Position numbers and translations under genes: made by a program
Notes under the pieces: model-generated
Told to the model about the DNA's origin: nothing
The model's database searches: none
Seen by the model: only the letters and a program-made list of their open reading frames with translations
Part shown: positions 1 through 8,763 of the stretch, piece by piece
Layout of the letters: each line of letters begins with the position of its first letter
How positions within the stretch are numbered: the first letter of the stretch is position 1
Assembly: GCA_035486355.1 (NCBI GenBank)
Contig: DATHNE010000263.1
Location: 1-64,000, forward strand
Reading direction: 5' to 3'
Length of the DNA stretch: 64,000 bases
From: Palsa-883 sp035486355
Lineage (GTDB): Bacteria; Pseudomonadota; Alphaproteobacteria; Acetobacterales; Acetobacteraceae

Positions 1-177
1 GCAGAGCGCTTCCAGACCGTGCAATGTCCAGACGAGGTTTATTGAGCTTGTTGCGAGAAGGCTCGTTGTCGTTGAATGACTTATTGCGCCGACCGCACGG
101 CCGAGGGGGTCACGCCCATACCGTTTACGAGAGCGCAAGACTGAATGAGCCAACGCCATGTTTGCTGAAAGCCGGGA

Positions 178-369
178 TTGGAGAGTTTTGGGAAGCCGAT
201 GCTGGCGCGGACGCAGGAGGATCTGACGCCGCCGCGGTTCCGATTCTGGTCATTGCGAGGCTATCCGTATCTGCGGGTCTTTGATGGCAGCGAGACGCGC
301 ACCGTGGTTGCCCGGTTCGTCTATCAGGTGCGCGACCTGCCGGTCGTGTTGGGCGACCTGAACCTCTGA
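178..369 (+). pseudogene. RelE/ParE-family toxin remnant (C-terminal part)
   Basis: The 63 codons end in a stretch resembling the C-terminal half of ParE/RelE toxins: a Lys-Pro-x5-Asp-Leu-like segment, then RFWSL, GYPYLRVFD, and VYQVRDLPVVLGDL, which matches the family pattern of an aromatic strand followed by Arg-Asp-Leu-Pro. An in-frame stop (166-168) sits just upstream and the only possible start is TTG, so the N-terminal helices of a normal ~95-residue toxin are missing. No antitoxin is visible in the 177 bases before it. It is most likely a decayed toxin gene; the family call rests on a short match. Confidence 0.4.
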
Positions 370-463
370 CGCCCGGCGTCCCGGCGCGATCCGTGACATT
401 CGATCGCGCGACGGCGTGAAGGCTGCTATCTTGGCCGCCTCCCAACCATGATTGGACCCCACC

Positions 464-604
464 GTGGCCAAAGGGCAGAAAAGATCCGGGCGCGAAGCCA
501 AGAAGCCCAAGAAGACCGACGCCGAGCGGCTGAAGGCAAGCACGGCGGCGGCCAATCCTCAGCTCGCCCGCATGGGCGGCAAGGAAGCGCCGAAGAAGGC
601 GTAG
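464..604 (+). CDS. Small basic conserved protein, 46 codons, GTG start
   Basis: A GTG start at 464 opens a 46-residue Lys/Arg/Ala-rich reading frame beginning VAKGQKRSGREAKKPKK and ending KEAPKKA. Short basic proteins starting M-A-K-G-Q-x-R-S-x-(R/K)-E-x-K-K-P-K-K are recurrent in alphaproteobacteria as conserved hypotheticals, from memory of the family. No function is known to me. The low complexity and positive charge suggest nucleic-acid binding or a disordered protein, which is inference. A 15-bp hairpin lies 27 bases past the stop and would suit a terminator. Confidence 0.6.
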   Translation: MAKGQKRSGREAKKPKKTDAERLKASTAAANPQLARMGGKEAPKKA

Positions 605-630
605 CGACGCCCGCCGGTTCGAGCGCCGGC

Positions 631-663
631 GGCCCCTCGCCCGCGCCGCGCGGGCGAGGGGCC
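631..663. terminator. Strong GC hairpin after the small basic gene
   Basis: GGCCCCTCGCCCGCG (631-645) and CGCGGGCGAGGGGCC (649-663) are perfect 15-bp inverted arms with a 3-base loop. There is no T-run, so this is either a factor-independent-like terminator of the high-GC type or a simple palindromic repeat. Confidence 0.5.
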
Positions 664-664
664 G

Positions 665-1307
665 CGAGAGGCACGGCGGTCACCCGGGGTGCGAGCCGGC
701 TGAGGCCCCTCGCGCGCTGACACCGTGGCGCCGTTAGCGGTTTGCTAATCCCTCGGCGCTCTCCTGGGCGGTCGTCCGTTTAGCATCTGCAGACCGCACA
801 GATGGCCGATGGTTTCTCCAGGGTAGCGCATCGAGTCTGCCGCTTGTGATCGACCCGGCCGTCGCGCCAGGTGTCGACGCGCCACGCGGCCGGCGCACAG
901 CGCAGTACCGGCGCACGCGGCGGCGATGGGTGACAAAACCCTATGAACCGTGGGTCGGTCAAAGATCTGGCTGGACCACACCGCGGCGTTGGCCAGCGCG
1001 GGTCTGGCGATGATCGGCGTTGGGTCACCGATGCACACGTGCAATCACGGACACGACCTCATGAACCGTGAGGGCGGTGCGTGCTGCTGGCCTTGGAGCC
1101 GGGGCAGTCACAGTGCGGCAAGGCCAACTGCCAAGCGCGTCGCGGCCGCGCAGAGCGGTGATGGCGGACTGGCATCCGGGACCGACGCAGGGATGGCTGT
1201 CGCGCTCGGCGCGCAGCGCCATAAGCACCTGTGTCGGCGCCGCGGACGATGGTGTGGGATCGGCATCGTGAAACCATGACAGAACCGCTCGGGCGTTCGC
1301 CCCGCCG
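665..1307. other. 640-base stretch without a recognisable gene
   Basis: I see no protein family in any frame here. The open frames present are arginine/alanine-rich, as expected from random high-GC DNA. Two similar short segments (ATGAACCGTGGGTCGG near 944 and ATGAACCGTGAGGGCGG near 1060) form an imperfect direct repeat of unknown meaning. The kinase gene ends at its right edge on the other strand. Confidence 0.4.
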
Positions 1308-2657
1308 CTATGCCGGCAGCCGGATCCGTGCCCGCAAGCCCCCCAGCGGACTGTCCTCCAGCACAATGTCGCCGCCATGCGCGCGCACGATGTCGCGGGC
1401 AATGGTCAGACCCAGCCCGGTGCCATCGCTGGCGCCGGTCTCAAACGGGCGGAACACCGTCTCGCGCTGCGCCGGCGGGATGCCGGGGCCATCGTCATCC
1501 ACGGTCACCAGCACGCTGCTGGTGCCCTGCGGCGCCGCGGCCACCACAACATGGCGCGCGTAGCGCCGCGCATTGTCGATCAGGTTGGTGATCGCCCGGC
1601 GCGTCGCATCGGCCCGCAGCGGCAGCGTCAGCTCCGGCGGCAGGTTGGTGGCGACATCCGCCCCGCTGCGCCGGGCGCGCGCGGCAACACTCTCCAACAG
1701 CGCCGCCAGATCGACCGGCTCCACCTGCTCGACGCCCTCACCGCGGGCGAAGGCCAGATAGGCGCCGATCATCCGTTCCATGTCCGCCACGTCTGCGGTC
1801 ATCTCGGCGACGTCGTCGCGCAGCTCCGGCATCTTCGGCAGCATCGCCAGCGTCAGCCGCATGCGCGTCAGCGGTGTGCGCAGGTCATGCGACACGCCGG
1901 CCAGCATCTCTGTGCGCTGCTGCAGATACCGGCGGATCCGCTCCTGCATGCGGTTGAACGCGGTGGCCGCCTGGCGCACCTCCAGCGCGCCCTCGGGCTT
2001 GATCGGGCCGGGATCGCGGCCCATGCCGAACGCCTCGGCCGCGCCAGCCAGCCGGCGGATGGCCCGCACTTGGTTGCGCATGAACAGCGCGGCAATGGTG
2101 AACACCAGCACCGCGCTGCCCACCATCCAGAGCACGAACAGATAGAATGTGGTGATGTACAGCCGCTTGCGTGGCGCCTCGACCTCCAGTATGCCTCGGT
2201 GCAATTGGATCTGCACCAGAACGAATCGTGGGTCAGACGTCCAGTCCATGAAGAATGGCAGGTGCAGCGTCTCTTCCAGCGAGGCTTTCAAATCATCGTC
2301 CATCGGCCCGAGCACATTCACCGACTGCGTGGTCACCAATTGCGCCCCGGGCCGCAACGCGATGTCGAAACCAAACGCGTCGCGCGCCCGCGCCAGGATC
2401 CAGTCAACGTCCTCCAGGTCGGGGTATCGCTGCATCATCGAAATGGTGAAGGCCAGCTCGCCGGCGACCGCACCCGACATACGGCGCGACACCAGGTCGA
2501 TGTGCCCGCCATAGAAGATCTGCAGCGCGACCCCTTCCAGGATCAACAACGGCAGCAGGATCATCAACAGGCTGCGGGCCAGCAGAGACCGCGGCAGCAC
2601 GCGCCTGGTCAAGGCGCCGCGGGACCGAAGGCGCCAGATCCGCATCGGCACACGCAT
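1308..2657 (-). CDS. EnvZ-like sensor histidine kinase
   Basis: This 449-residue membrane sensor kinase would autophosphorylate and pass phosphate to the regulator encoded just upstream. The first membrane segment is about residues 27-48, followed by a ~120-residue periplasmic region, a second membrane segment at 170-193 and a HAMP linker. The H-box VSHDLRTPLTRMRL carries His257. The N-box NLIDNARRYA, G1 DDDGPGIP and G2 GTGLGLTIARD complete the ATPase domain. Its ATG directly abuts the stop codon of the response regulator (2658-2660), so the two are translationally linked. The signal it senses is not visible. An internal ATG at residue 5 is an alternative start. Confidence 0.93.
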   Translation of the reverse strand: MRVPMRIWRLRSRGALTRRVLPRSLLARSLLMILLPLLILEGVALQIFYGGHIDLVSRRMSGAVAGELAFTISMMQRYPDLEDVDWILARARDAFGFDIALRPGAQLVTTQSVNVLGPMDDDLKASLEETLHLPFFMDWTSDPRFVLVQIQLHRGILEVEAPRKRLYITTFYLFVLWMVGSAVLVFTIAALFMRNQVRAIRRLAGAAEAFGMGRDPGPIKPEGALEVRQAATAFNRMQERIRRYLQQRTEMLAGVSHDLRTPLTRMRLTLAMLPKMPELRDDVAEMTADVADMERMIGAYLAFARGEGVEQVEPVDLAALLESVAARARRSGADVATNLPPELTLPLRADATRRAITNLIDNARRYARHVVVAAAPQGTSSVLVTVDDDGPGIPPAQRETVFRPFETGASDGTGLGLTIARDIVRAHGGDIVLEDSPLGGLRARIRLPA

Positions 2658-3359
2658 CTAGACCCCCGGCTTCAAGACGTAGCCACGGCCGCGTACCGTG
2701 TGCAGGAAGCGTGGCTCACGCGGATCGGTCTCCACCTTGCGGCGAAGCCGGGTCACCTGCACGTCGATGGCGCGCTCGCCGGCATCGTCCATATCCAGCG
2801 CGGCGGCGATCTCGTCGCGCGACAGCACCTCATTCGGCTTGCGTGCGAGCGCGGTCAGCAGGGCCGATTCGCCGCCGGTTAGCCGGATCACCCCCGCGGG
2901 GCCGCGCAGCTCGCCGCGCGCCGCATCGAAGCTCAGTACGCCCAGCAGCAGCGGTGCGCCCGGCGTGCTGGGTTCGGACGGCGGGGCGGCACGGCGCAGC
3001 AGCGCCCGGATGCGCAGCACGAGTTCCATTGGCTCGAACGGCTTGCCCAGATAGTCGTCGGCGCCGGCCTCGAACCCGGCAATGCGGTCCTCCGGCGCGC
3101 CGCGCGCGGTCAGCAGCAGCACTGGCACATCCTTGCCCAGGTCGCCCCGCAGGGCGGCGGTCAAGGCCAGGCCGTTCTCGCCGGGCATCATCACGTCCAG
3201 CACCATCAGATCGGGATTCAGAAAGCCCAGCTTGACGCGCGCGTCGGCGGCGTCGGCGGCGGTCGTCACGCGGAATCCTTGCTCCGCCAGATAGCGCGAC
3301 AACAGGCCACGCAAGCGCGCATCGTCATCGACCACCAGCACATGGGCTTCATCCGCCAT
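2658..3359 (-). CDS. petR: OmpR/PhoB-family response regulator (PetR-like)
   Basis: A 233-residue two-domain regulator. The receiver domain has the acidic pair DDD near residues 11-13, phospho-acceptor Asp55 in LMVLDVMMPG, and the conserved Lys in DDYLGKPFEP. The C-terminal winged helix ends in RLRRKVETDPREPRFLHTVRGRGYVL, typical of the OmpR class. It lies between a MarR gene and a kinase. The order MarR-OmpR regulator with a divergent aminotransferase resembles the petP-petR locus described in Rhodobacter capsulatus; the symbol is assigned by that resemblance only. Confidence 0.9.
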   Translation of the reverse strand: MADEAHVLVVDDDARLRGLLSRYLAEQGFRVTTAADAADARVKLGFLNPDLMVLDVMMPGENGLALTAALRGDLGKDVPVLLLTARGAPEDRIAGFEAGADDYLGKPFEPMELVLRIRALLRRAAPPSEPSTPGAPLLLGVLSFDAARGELRGPAGVIRLTGGESALLTALARKPNEVLSRDEIAAALDMDDAGERAIDVQVTRLRRKVETDPREPRFLHTVRGRGYVLKPGV

Positions 3360-3411
3360 ACGGCCAGTCTAGCGGAGTTTCGCTCCGCCGGCAGCGTGCG
3401 CAGTTGGGCCG

Positions 3412-3957
3412 TTACGCCGGCCGCGCGCGGGCGGCGCGCGCGCCCCCGTCGGCGCCTTCGACATAGGCGCGTGCCGCCTCATCCATGATGCCGCGCATGA
3501 CCTTGCGGAACCCATCCACCGCGGCGGCGCCCGCCTCGCGATAGGCGGCCACCAGCCGTTCGCGCTGGCGTTCGTACAGCCGCCGCTCCAGCGCCTGGCC
3601 GGCCGTGGTCAGCGTGAGCAAACGCTGGCGCCGATCCACCCGGCCCGGCACCTGCGCCACGAAGCCCTGCTCCAGCAGCACTGAGAGCACGCGCGACAGG
3701 CTTTGCTTGGTGATGCGCAGGATCGACAGCAGGTCCGACACCGTCATGCCGGGGCTGCGGCCGACGAAGTGCAGCACGCGATGATGGGCGCGGCCCAGGC
3801 CGAGTTCGTCCAGGATCACATCGGCCGCATTGGTGAAGTCACGGTAGGCGAAGAACAGCAGATCCTGCGCCAGCCGAATCTCCTCCTCGCGCAGGAACAA
3901 CAGGCTGCTGCCGGCGCTTTGGAGGTGCGCGCCCCTCTGTTCAGACATGGCTGGCAT
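3412..3957 (-). CDS. petP: MarR-family transcriptional regulator (PetP-like)
   Basis: A 181-residue MarR-type winged-helix protein. The recognition region reads MTVSDLLSILRITKQSLSRV, followed by the wing with GRVDRRQRLLTLTTAG. The preceding segment LLFFAYRDFTNAADVILDEL is characteristic of the PetP-like branch found next to an OmpR regulator in alphaproteobacteria. The gene is divergent from ilvE, and the 92-base gap holds a candidate promoter it may control. A second ATG three codons in (3948) is an alternative start. The effector ligand is unknown. Confidence 0.85.
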   Translation of the reverse strand: MPAMSEQRGAHLQSAGSSLLFLREEEIRLAQDLLFFAYRDFTNAADVILDELGLGRAHHRVLHFVGRSPGMTVSDLLSILRITKQSLSRVLSVLLEQGFVAQVPGRVDRRQRLLTLTTAGQALERRLYERQRERLVAAYREAGAAAVDGFRKVMRGIMDEAARAYVEGADGGARAARARPA

Positions 3958-3980
3958 TCCCTGCGATTAAGACAGTGTCA

Positions 3981-4009
3981 TTGACGTATTTGGTCGCGAA
4001 TTATACGAT
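3981..4009 (+). promoter_or_regulatory. Candidate sigma-70-type promoter for ilvE
   Basis: TTGACG (3981-3986) and TACGAT (4004-4009) are separated by 17 bases, 40 bases before the ilvE start. The surrounding sequence is unusually AT-rich for this window. The same gap must also hold the promoter of the divergent marR gene. Confidence 0.5.
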
Positions 4010-4049
4010 CGATCCGTGGCAAGCAACAATATTGCGAGGAGCTGGCGCA

Positions 4050-4949
4050 ATGGCACTGATTCCTTTCGACGATAGGGATGGCTGGATCTGGTGGGACGGT
4101 GCCCTGGTGCCCTGGCGGGAGGCCAACCTGCATGTGCTGTCGCATGGGATGCACTATGCCAGCGCGGTGTTTGAGGGTGAACGTGCCTACAGCGGCAACA
4201 TCTTCCGCCTACGCGACCACAGCAACCGGCTGATCAATTCCGGCCGCATCCTGGGCTTCGAGATCCCCTACACGGCCGAGCAGATCGACGCGGCCTGCCT
4301 GCAGGTGTTGGCGGCGAACAACCTGACCGATGGCTATGTGCGTCCGATCGCCTGGCGCGGGTCGGAGATGCTGGCGGTCTCGGCGCAGCAGACCACGATC
4401 CATCTGGCGATCGCCGCCTGGCCCTGGCCGAGCTATTTTGGTGCCGAGCGGATGGCCGGGATCCGGCTGGGCATGGCGCCGTGGAAGCGGCCGTCGCCCG
4501 AGACTGCGCCGACTGCGTCCAAGGCCACCGGGCTTTACATGATCGGCACCATGTCGAAGCACGCCGCCGAGGAAGCCGGCTACAACGACGCGCTGATGCT
4601 GGACTGGCGCGGCTACGTGTCGGAGGGCACCGGCGCCAACGTCTTCTTGGTGCTGGACGGCGACATCCACACGCCGACCCCCGACTGCTTCCTGGATGGC
4701 ATCACGCGGCGCTCGGTCATGGCGCTGGCGCGGCGCAAGCAGATGAAGGTGATCGAACGGCATATCGATGTCAGCGAATTGAGCCGCGCCACCGAGGTCT
4801 TCCTGGCCGGCACGGCGGCCGAGGTCTGCGCGGTGCGCGAGATCGCCGGTCATGCCTACACGCCGGGCCGTATCACCGAGACGCTGATGCAGGACTATGA
4901 TGCGCTGGTGCAGAAAACCCCGGCGGAGGTCGCGCAGCTCGTCGCCTGA
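4050..4949 (+). CDS. ilvE: Branched-chain amino acid aminotransferase
   Basis: A 299-residue fold-type IV PLP enzyme that transfers amino groups between Leu/Ile/Val and 2-oxoglutarate. Visible motifs are LSHGMHYASAVFEGERAY near the N-terminus, the PLP lysine region SKATGLYMIG, then EGTGANVFLVLDG and GITRRSVMALA, all typical of the family; length is also typical. The ATG at 4050 is preferred over the upstream in-frame ATG at 3975 because GCGAGGA lies just before it and the family starts near this point. The gene sits divergent from a MarR regulator and is followed 24 bases later by a dehydrogenase. Confidence 0.92.
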   Translation: MALIPFDDRDGWIWWDGALVPWREANLHVLSHGMHYASAVFEGERAYSGNIFRLRDHSNRLINSGRILGFEIPYTAEQIDAACLQVLAANNLTDGYVRPIAWRGSEMLAVSAQQTTIHLAIAAWPWPSYFGAERMAGIRLGMAPWKRPSPETAPTASKATGLYMIGTMSKHAAEEAGYNDALMLDWRGYVSEGTGANVFLVLDGDIHTPTPDCFLDGITRRSVMALARRKQMKVIERHIDVSELSRATEVFLAGTAAEVCAVREIAGHAYTPGRITETLMQDYDALVQKTPAEVAQLVA

Positions 4950-4973
4950 CCTCCGCCCACAAGGAGACAACGC

Positions 4974-6008
4974 ATGCCAACGCGGCTTGTCCTGATCGGC
5001 GCGGGTGCCATTGGCCGCACGCATCTCCGTGCCGCCAGCGAAACGTCGGAGGTGACGATTGTCGGTGTAGCCGATCCGAACCCTGCCGCGCAGGCGCTCG
5101 CGGCGGAGTTCGGCGCGACTTGGCAGCCGGACTATCGGACCCTGCTGGACAGTGCCCGGCCCGACGGCGCCATCGTCGCCACGCCCAACGCCTTGCATGT
5201 CCCGATCGCACTGGACTGCATCGCGCGCGGCGTGGCGGTGCAGGTGGAAAAGCCAATCGCTGACACCCTGGACCAGGCCCGCCGTCTGTCGGAGGCCGCC
5301 GCGTCGGCGCGCATTCCCGTGCTGGTCGGCCATCATCGCCGCCACAACCCGATCATACGCCGGGCGCGGGAGCTGGTACGCGGCGGCGCGCTGGGTCGGC
5401 TGGTCAGCGGCAGCGTGCTGTCGCTGTTCCTGAAGTCGCCCAGCTACTTCGATATCCCCTGGCGCCGCATGCCCGACGGCGGTGGCCCGGTCCTCATCAA
5501 CATGATCCACGAGATCGACCTGATCCGTTACGTCTGCGGTGAGATCGTGCGGGTGCAAGCGGTGACGTCAAACGCCGTACGCGGCTTCGCAGTGGAGGAC
5601 ACCGCGGCGGTGATCCTGACGCTCGAGAACGGCGCGCTGGTCACCGTCACCCTGTCCGACACCGCCGCCAGTCCGTGGAGCTGGGATCTGTCCGCGGGCG
5701 AAAGCCTGTCGCTGTTCAACGCCGGCGCGGACTCGCATTTCCTCGCCGGCACCGAGGGCGCGCTGACGCTGCCATCGCTGACGCACTGGCGCTATCCCAG
5801 CCTGAAGGGCTGGGAACACGAGCTCGCCCACGAGACCATTCCGATAACGCGCGCCAACCCCTACGCCAATCAGCTGCGGCATTTCGCTGCCGTGATCCGC
5901 GGCAAGGAGCAGCCGATCACCTCCGGCCCCGACGGTGCCCGCACGCTGGCCGCGACGCTCGCCGTACAACGCGCGGCGCAAAGTGGGACGTCGGAGGACC
6001 TGGCCTAG
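4974..6008 (+). CDS. Gfo/Idh/MocA-family oxidoreductase
   Basis: A 344-residue NAD(P)-dependent dehydrogenase of the sugar/inositol oxidoreductase family. The Rossmann start has GAGAIGRTH (residues 9-17). The family signature EKPIADT follows near residue 96, and the C-terminal beta-sheet domain carries HHRRHNP and an INMIHEIDLIRYVCG segment holding the active-site acid and histidine. AAGGAG lies 7 bases before the ATG. It probably forms a transcript with ilvE, 24 bases upstream. The substrate cannot be read from sequence. Its stop overlaps that of the convergent peptidase by four bases. Confidence 0.88.
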   Translation: MPTRLVLIGAGAIGRTHLRAASETSEVTIVGVADPNPAAQALAAEFGATWQPDYRTLLDSARPDGAIVATPNALHVPIALDCIARGVAVQVEKPIADTLDQARRLSEAAASARIPVLVGHHRRHNPIIRRARELVRGGALGRLVSGSVLSLFLKSPSYFDIPWRRMPDGGGPVLINMIHEIDLIRYVCGEIVRVQAVTSNAVRGFAVEDTAAVILTLENGALVTVTLSDTAASPWSWDLSAGESLSLFNAGADSHFLAGTEGALTLPSLTHWRYPSLKGWEHELAHETIPITRANPYANQLRHFAAVIRGKEQPITSGPDGARTLAATLAVQRAAQSGTSEDLA

Positions 6009-7024
6009 CCGCGCCCCAGCAGTTCCGCCAGACCGACCCGCTGATGCCCGTGTCGCCCGACAGTCGTTTCGGCTCCGGTCAGTGCATCGAGCACTGCCTC
6101 TTGCGTCGCCTCGGCGGCAGCCTGGAACAGCCGGTCGATGCGCGTTTCCGACAACGCGCGATGCACTAGGATATCTTCGTCCGTCTCGGGCCGCATCCGA
6201 TTGGCCGTGGTAAAGGCCAGCGCGATGTCGCCGCTGCCGTGTCCCCAGAAGCTGCCGCACCAGGCCAGCCCGACCCCGGCCCGCCGCGCCACCCGCGCCA
6301 GCTGCCGATGCTCTAGCGGAATATCTGTCCCGATCACGATGATGCACGACCCGGCCTCCGGCGCCTGCGTCGCTTGCGGATCGATCCGGCGCCCGTCCGG
6401 CAGATGCAGATCCCCGGCCCGGCCAAAATTCGCCAGCACCAACACACCTAGATGCCAGTTCTCGCCCTCCAGACGCAGCCGGCGCGACGCAGTTCCCACG
6501 CCCCCCTTCAGCCCGAAGCAGCTCATGCCAGTCCCGGCCCCAACCGCGCCGTTCGCGAAATCATCGGACGCCGCCTCGATCGCTGCGTCGGCGTGCGCCT
6601 CGGTCACTGCCATCGCCTGGATGTCGCTCAGATACCCATCGTTGCACTCCAGCACGACCGGATTGACCGTCGAAGTCTGGCGCCCGATCTCCGGATCCGC
6701 CCGCACCGCGCGCCGAATCAACGCATTGGCACAGGTGCCCACCCCGAACGTGTTGGTCAGCAGGATCGGGGTCTCCAGCCAGCCCAGCTCGTTTACCTGC
6801 ATCAGCCCGACGCTCTTGCCGAACCCGTTCAGCACATGCGCTGCCGCGAATGGCCGGTCCCGGAACAGGTCGTCCTCGTGCGGCAGCACCGCGGTGACGC
6901 CGGTCAGCACCTCGCCCTCGGCGATCGTCGCATGCCCGACCGTCACGCCCGGCACGTCCGCGATGCTGTTGCGCTTGCCCGGTGGCAGCACCCCGCAGGC
7001 CAGCCCCAGTTCACGTGCGCGCAT
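6005..7024 (-). CDS. P1-family (DmpA-like) aminopeptidase / amidase
   Basis: A 339-residue Ntn-type hydrolase of peptidase family S58, which matures by cleaving itself into two chains. Family motifs seen are SIADVPGVTVGHATI at the N-terminus, NTFGVGTCANAL, GAGTGMSCFGLKGGVGTASR, and GSCIIVIGTDIPL. By alignment to DmpA the cut should fall between Gly225 and Ser226, making Ser226 the nucleophile. Members release N-terminal residues or hydrolyse beta-peptides and amino amides. The start at 7024 is chosen because the family begins at this point; 18 further codons are open upstream. Confidence 0.88.
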   Translation of the reverse strand: MRARELGLACGVLPPGKRNSIADVPGVTVGHATIAEGEVLTGVTAVLPHEDDLFRDRPFAAAHVLNGFGKSVGLMQVNELGWLETPILLTNTFGVGTCANALIRRAVRADPEIGRQTSTVNPVVLECNDGYLSDIQAMAVTEAHADAAIEAASDDFANGAVGAGTGMSCFGLKGGVGTASRRLRLEGENWHLGVLVLANFGRAGDLHLPDGRRIDPQATQAPEAGSCIIVIGTDIPLEHRQLARVARRAGVGLAWCGSFWGHGSGDIALAFTTANRMRPETDEDILVHRALSETRIDRLFQAAAEATQEAVLDALTGAETTVGRHGHQRVGLAELLGRG

Positions 7025-7127
7025 GCTCGTCCCCCCGTTCCCACACGCAGCTTTGGCCACCCCACAACTAGCCGGCAATCGGAAATCGTCCTAATCCGAG
7101 GACCGCCCAAGACGGAGGAGACGACCC

Positions 7128-8624
7128 ATGCGGGACATCGGCCATTACATCGGCGGCGAACTGGTCGCCGGCACCAGCGGCGCGTTCGGCGATGTGTTCA
7201 ACCCCGCCGCCGGCGAGATCGCCGCCCGCGTCGCCCTGGCCGGCAGTGCCGAGGTCAACAAGGCGGTCGCCGCCGCGGCCGCCGCCTGGCCCGCGTGGGC
7301 CGCCATGCCCGCCCTGCGCCGCGCTCGCGTGATGTTCAAACTCAAGGATTTGCTGGAGCGAGACCGCAAGCAGCTCTCCGCCATCATCACCGCCGAGCAC
7401 GGCAAGGTGTTGTCCGACGCCGACGGCGAGGTGCAGCGCGGCCTGGAGGTGGTGGAATTCGCCTGCGGCATCCCGCATCTGATGAAGGGCGAGTTCACCG
7501 ACCAGGTCGGCACCGGCATCGACGCCTGGTCGATCCGCCAGCCGCTCGGTGTCGTCGCCGGCATCACGCCGTTCAATTTCCCGTTGATGGTGCCGCTGTG
7601 GATGATCCCGGTGGCGCTGGCCTGCGGCAACTGCTTCATTCTGAAGCCGTCGGAGAAGGATCCGTCCGTCAGTCTGAAGCTCGCCGCCCTGCTGGCCGAG
7701 GCCGGCCTGCCCGCCGGCGTGTTCAACGTGGTGCAGGGCGCGCGCGAGGCGGTGGAGGCGATCATCGCCCACCCCGACATCGCCGCGATCAGCTTCGTCG
7801 GCTCCACTGCTATTGCCGAAACGATCTACAAGGGCGGCACCGCGCACGGCAAGCGTGTGCAGGCGTTGGGCGGGGCGAAGAACCATCTGGTCGTGATGCC
7901 CGATGCCGACATCGACGACGCCGTGGATGCCCTGATGGGCTCGGCCTATGGCGCCGCCGGAGAGCGCTGCATGGCGGTGTCGGTGGCGGTGGCCGTGGGC
8001 GATGCCGGCGATCGGCTGGTGAAGAAGCTGGAACCCCGAGTGCGCGCGCTCAAGATCGGGCCCGGAACGGATCCCGACGCCGAGATGGGCCCGCTGGTCA
8101 CCGCGCAGCACCGCGACAAGGTGAAGAGCTACGTCGATATCGGTGTGAAGGAGGGCGCCAAGCTGGTGGTCGACGGGCGCGGCGTGGCGCTGCAGGGCTA
8201 CGAGAACGGCTTCTTCTTTGGCGGGTCGCTGTTCGACCACGTCGGCACCGACATGCGGATCTACCGCGATGAGATCTTCGGTCCGGTGCTGTCGGTCGTG
8301 CGCACGCCCGACGTCGCCGGCGCCGTGCGCATGATCAACGCACACGAATACGGCAACGGCGTCGCGCTGTTCACCTCGGACGGTGGCACCGCGCGCGACT
8401 TCGCCAACGCGATCAACATCGGCATGGTCGGCGTGAACATCCCGATTCCTGTGCCGATGGCGTTCCATTCCTTTGGCGGATGGAAGCACTCGCTGTTCGG
8501 CGACCACCACATCTACGGGCCAGAGGGGGTGCGTTTCTACACGCGCTACAAGGCGATTACCCAGCGCTGGCCCGGCGGCGCGCGCAAGGGGGCGGAGTTC
8601 GTGATGCCGACTTTGGGGAGGTAG
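7128..8624 (+). CDS. mmsA: CoA-acylating methylmalonate-semialdehyde dehydrogenase
   Basis: A 498-residue aldehyde dehydrogenase converting (methyl)malonate semialdehyde, NAD and CoA to propionyl- or acetyl-CoA in valine and inositol/beta-alanine breakdown. Seen are the FNFPLMVPLWMIP segment typical of MmsA, the NAD loop FVGSTAIAE (near residue 223), and Cys281 in GAAGERCMAVS as catalytic nucleophile. The ending around PMAFHSFGGWKHSLFGDHHIYG is diagnostic for this subfamily. GGAGGAGA precedes the ATG. With ilvE nearby the region could serve branched-chain amino acid metabolism. Confidence 0.93.
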   Translation: MRDIGHYIGGELVAGTSGAFGDVFNPAAGEIAARVALAGSAEVNKAVAAAAAAWPAWAAMPALRRARVMFKLKDLLERDRKQLSAIITAEHGKVLSDADGEVQRGLEVVEFACGIPHLMKGEFTDQVGTGIDAWSIRQPLGVVAGITPFNFPLMVPLWMIPVALACGNCFILKPSEKDPSVSLKLAALLAEAGLPAGVFNVVQGAREAVEAIIAHPDIAAISFVGSTAIAETIYKGGTAHGKRVQALGGAKNHLVVMPDADIDDAVDALMGSAYGAAGERCMAVSVAVAVGDAGDRLVKKLEPRVRALKIGPGTDPDAEMGPLVTAQHRDKVKSYVDIGVKEGAKLVVDGRGVALQGYENGFFFGGSLFDHVGTDMRIYRDEIFGPVLSVVRTPDVAGAVRMINAHEYGNGVALFTSDGGTARDFANAINIGMVGVNIPIPVPMAFHSFGGWKHSLFGDHHIYGPEGVRFYTRYKAITQRWPGGARKGAEFVMPTLGR

Positions 8625-8679
8625 GAACGGCGGAGGGCGGTCCGCCACTGGGGGCATGTGCAGCTCCGCCAGGATTTCG

Positions 8680-8707
8680 CCACGGAGTTAGCCGGCTAAC
8701 TCCGTGG
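8680..8707. terminator. Perfect palindrome between convergent genes
   Basis: CCACGGAGTTAG (8680-8691), CCGG, CTAACTCCGTGG (8696-8707) form an uninterrupted 12-bp arm palindrome. Pairing extends outward with one mismatch into TTTC/GAAA, giving an A/T-flanked stem in both directions. It lies between the convergent mmsA and lysE-type genes and fits a bidirectional terminator. Confidence 0.65.
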
Positions 8708-8763
8708 TGAAAATTGCGGTGCCGCATGCGCCCCTAGCGCCATCAGCAAGCGCTAGACCGCGC

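Noticed and set aside
734..1044. Minus-strand frames of 60-99 codons in the gene-poor stretch
   Set aside because: No recognisable domain, overlapping alternatives in several frames, and no ribosome-binding site.
1377..2882. Long 501-codon frame on the + strand over the kinase and regulator genes
   Set aside because: Arg/His/Gln-rich antisense shadow of two clear genes; no family signature.
4209..5558. 449-codon minus-strand frame opposite ilvE and the Gfo/Idh gene
   Set aside because: Antisense of two real genes; no motif.
6452..8272. 606-codon + strand frame spanning the peptidase and mmsA
   Set aside because: Out of frame with mmsA on the same strand and antisense to the peptidase; extremely Arg-rich composition.
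7068..8657. 529-codon minus-strand frame opposite mmsA
   Set aside because: His/Gly/Asp-rich antisense shadow of a well-supported dehydrogenase.
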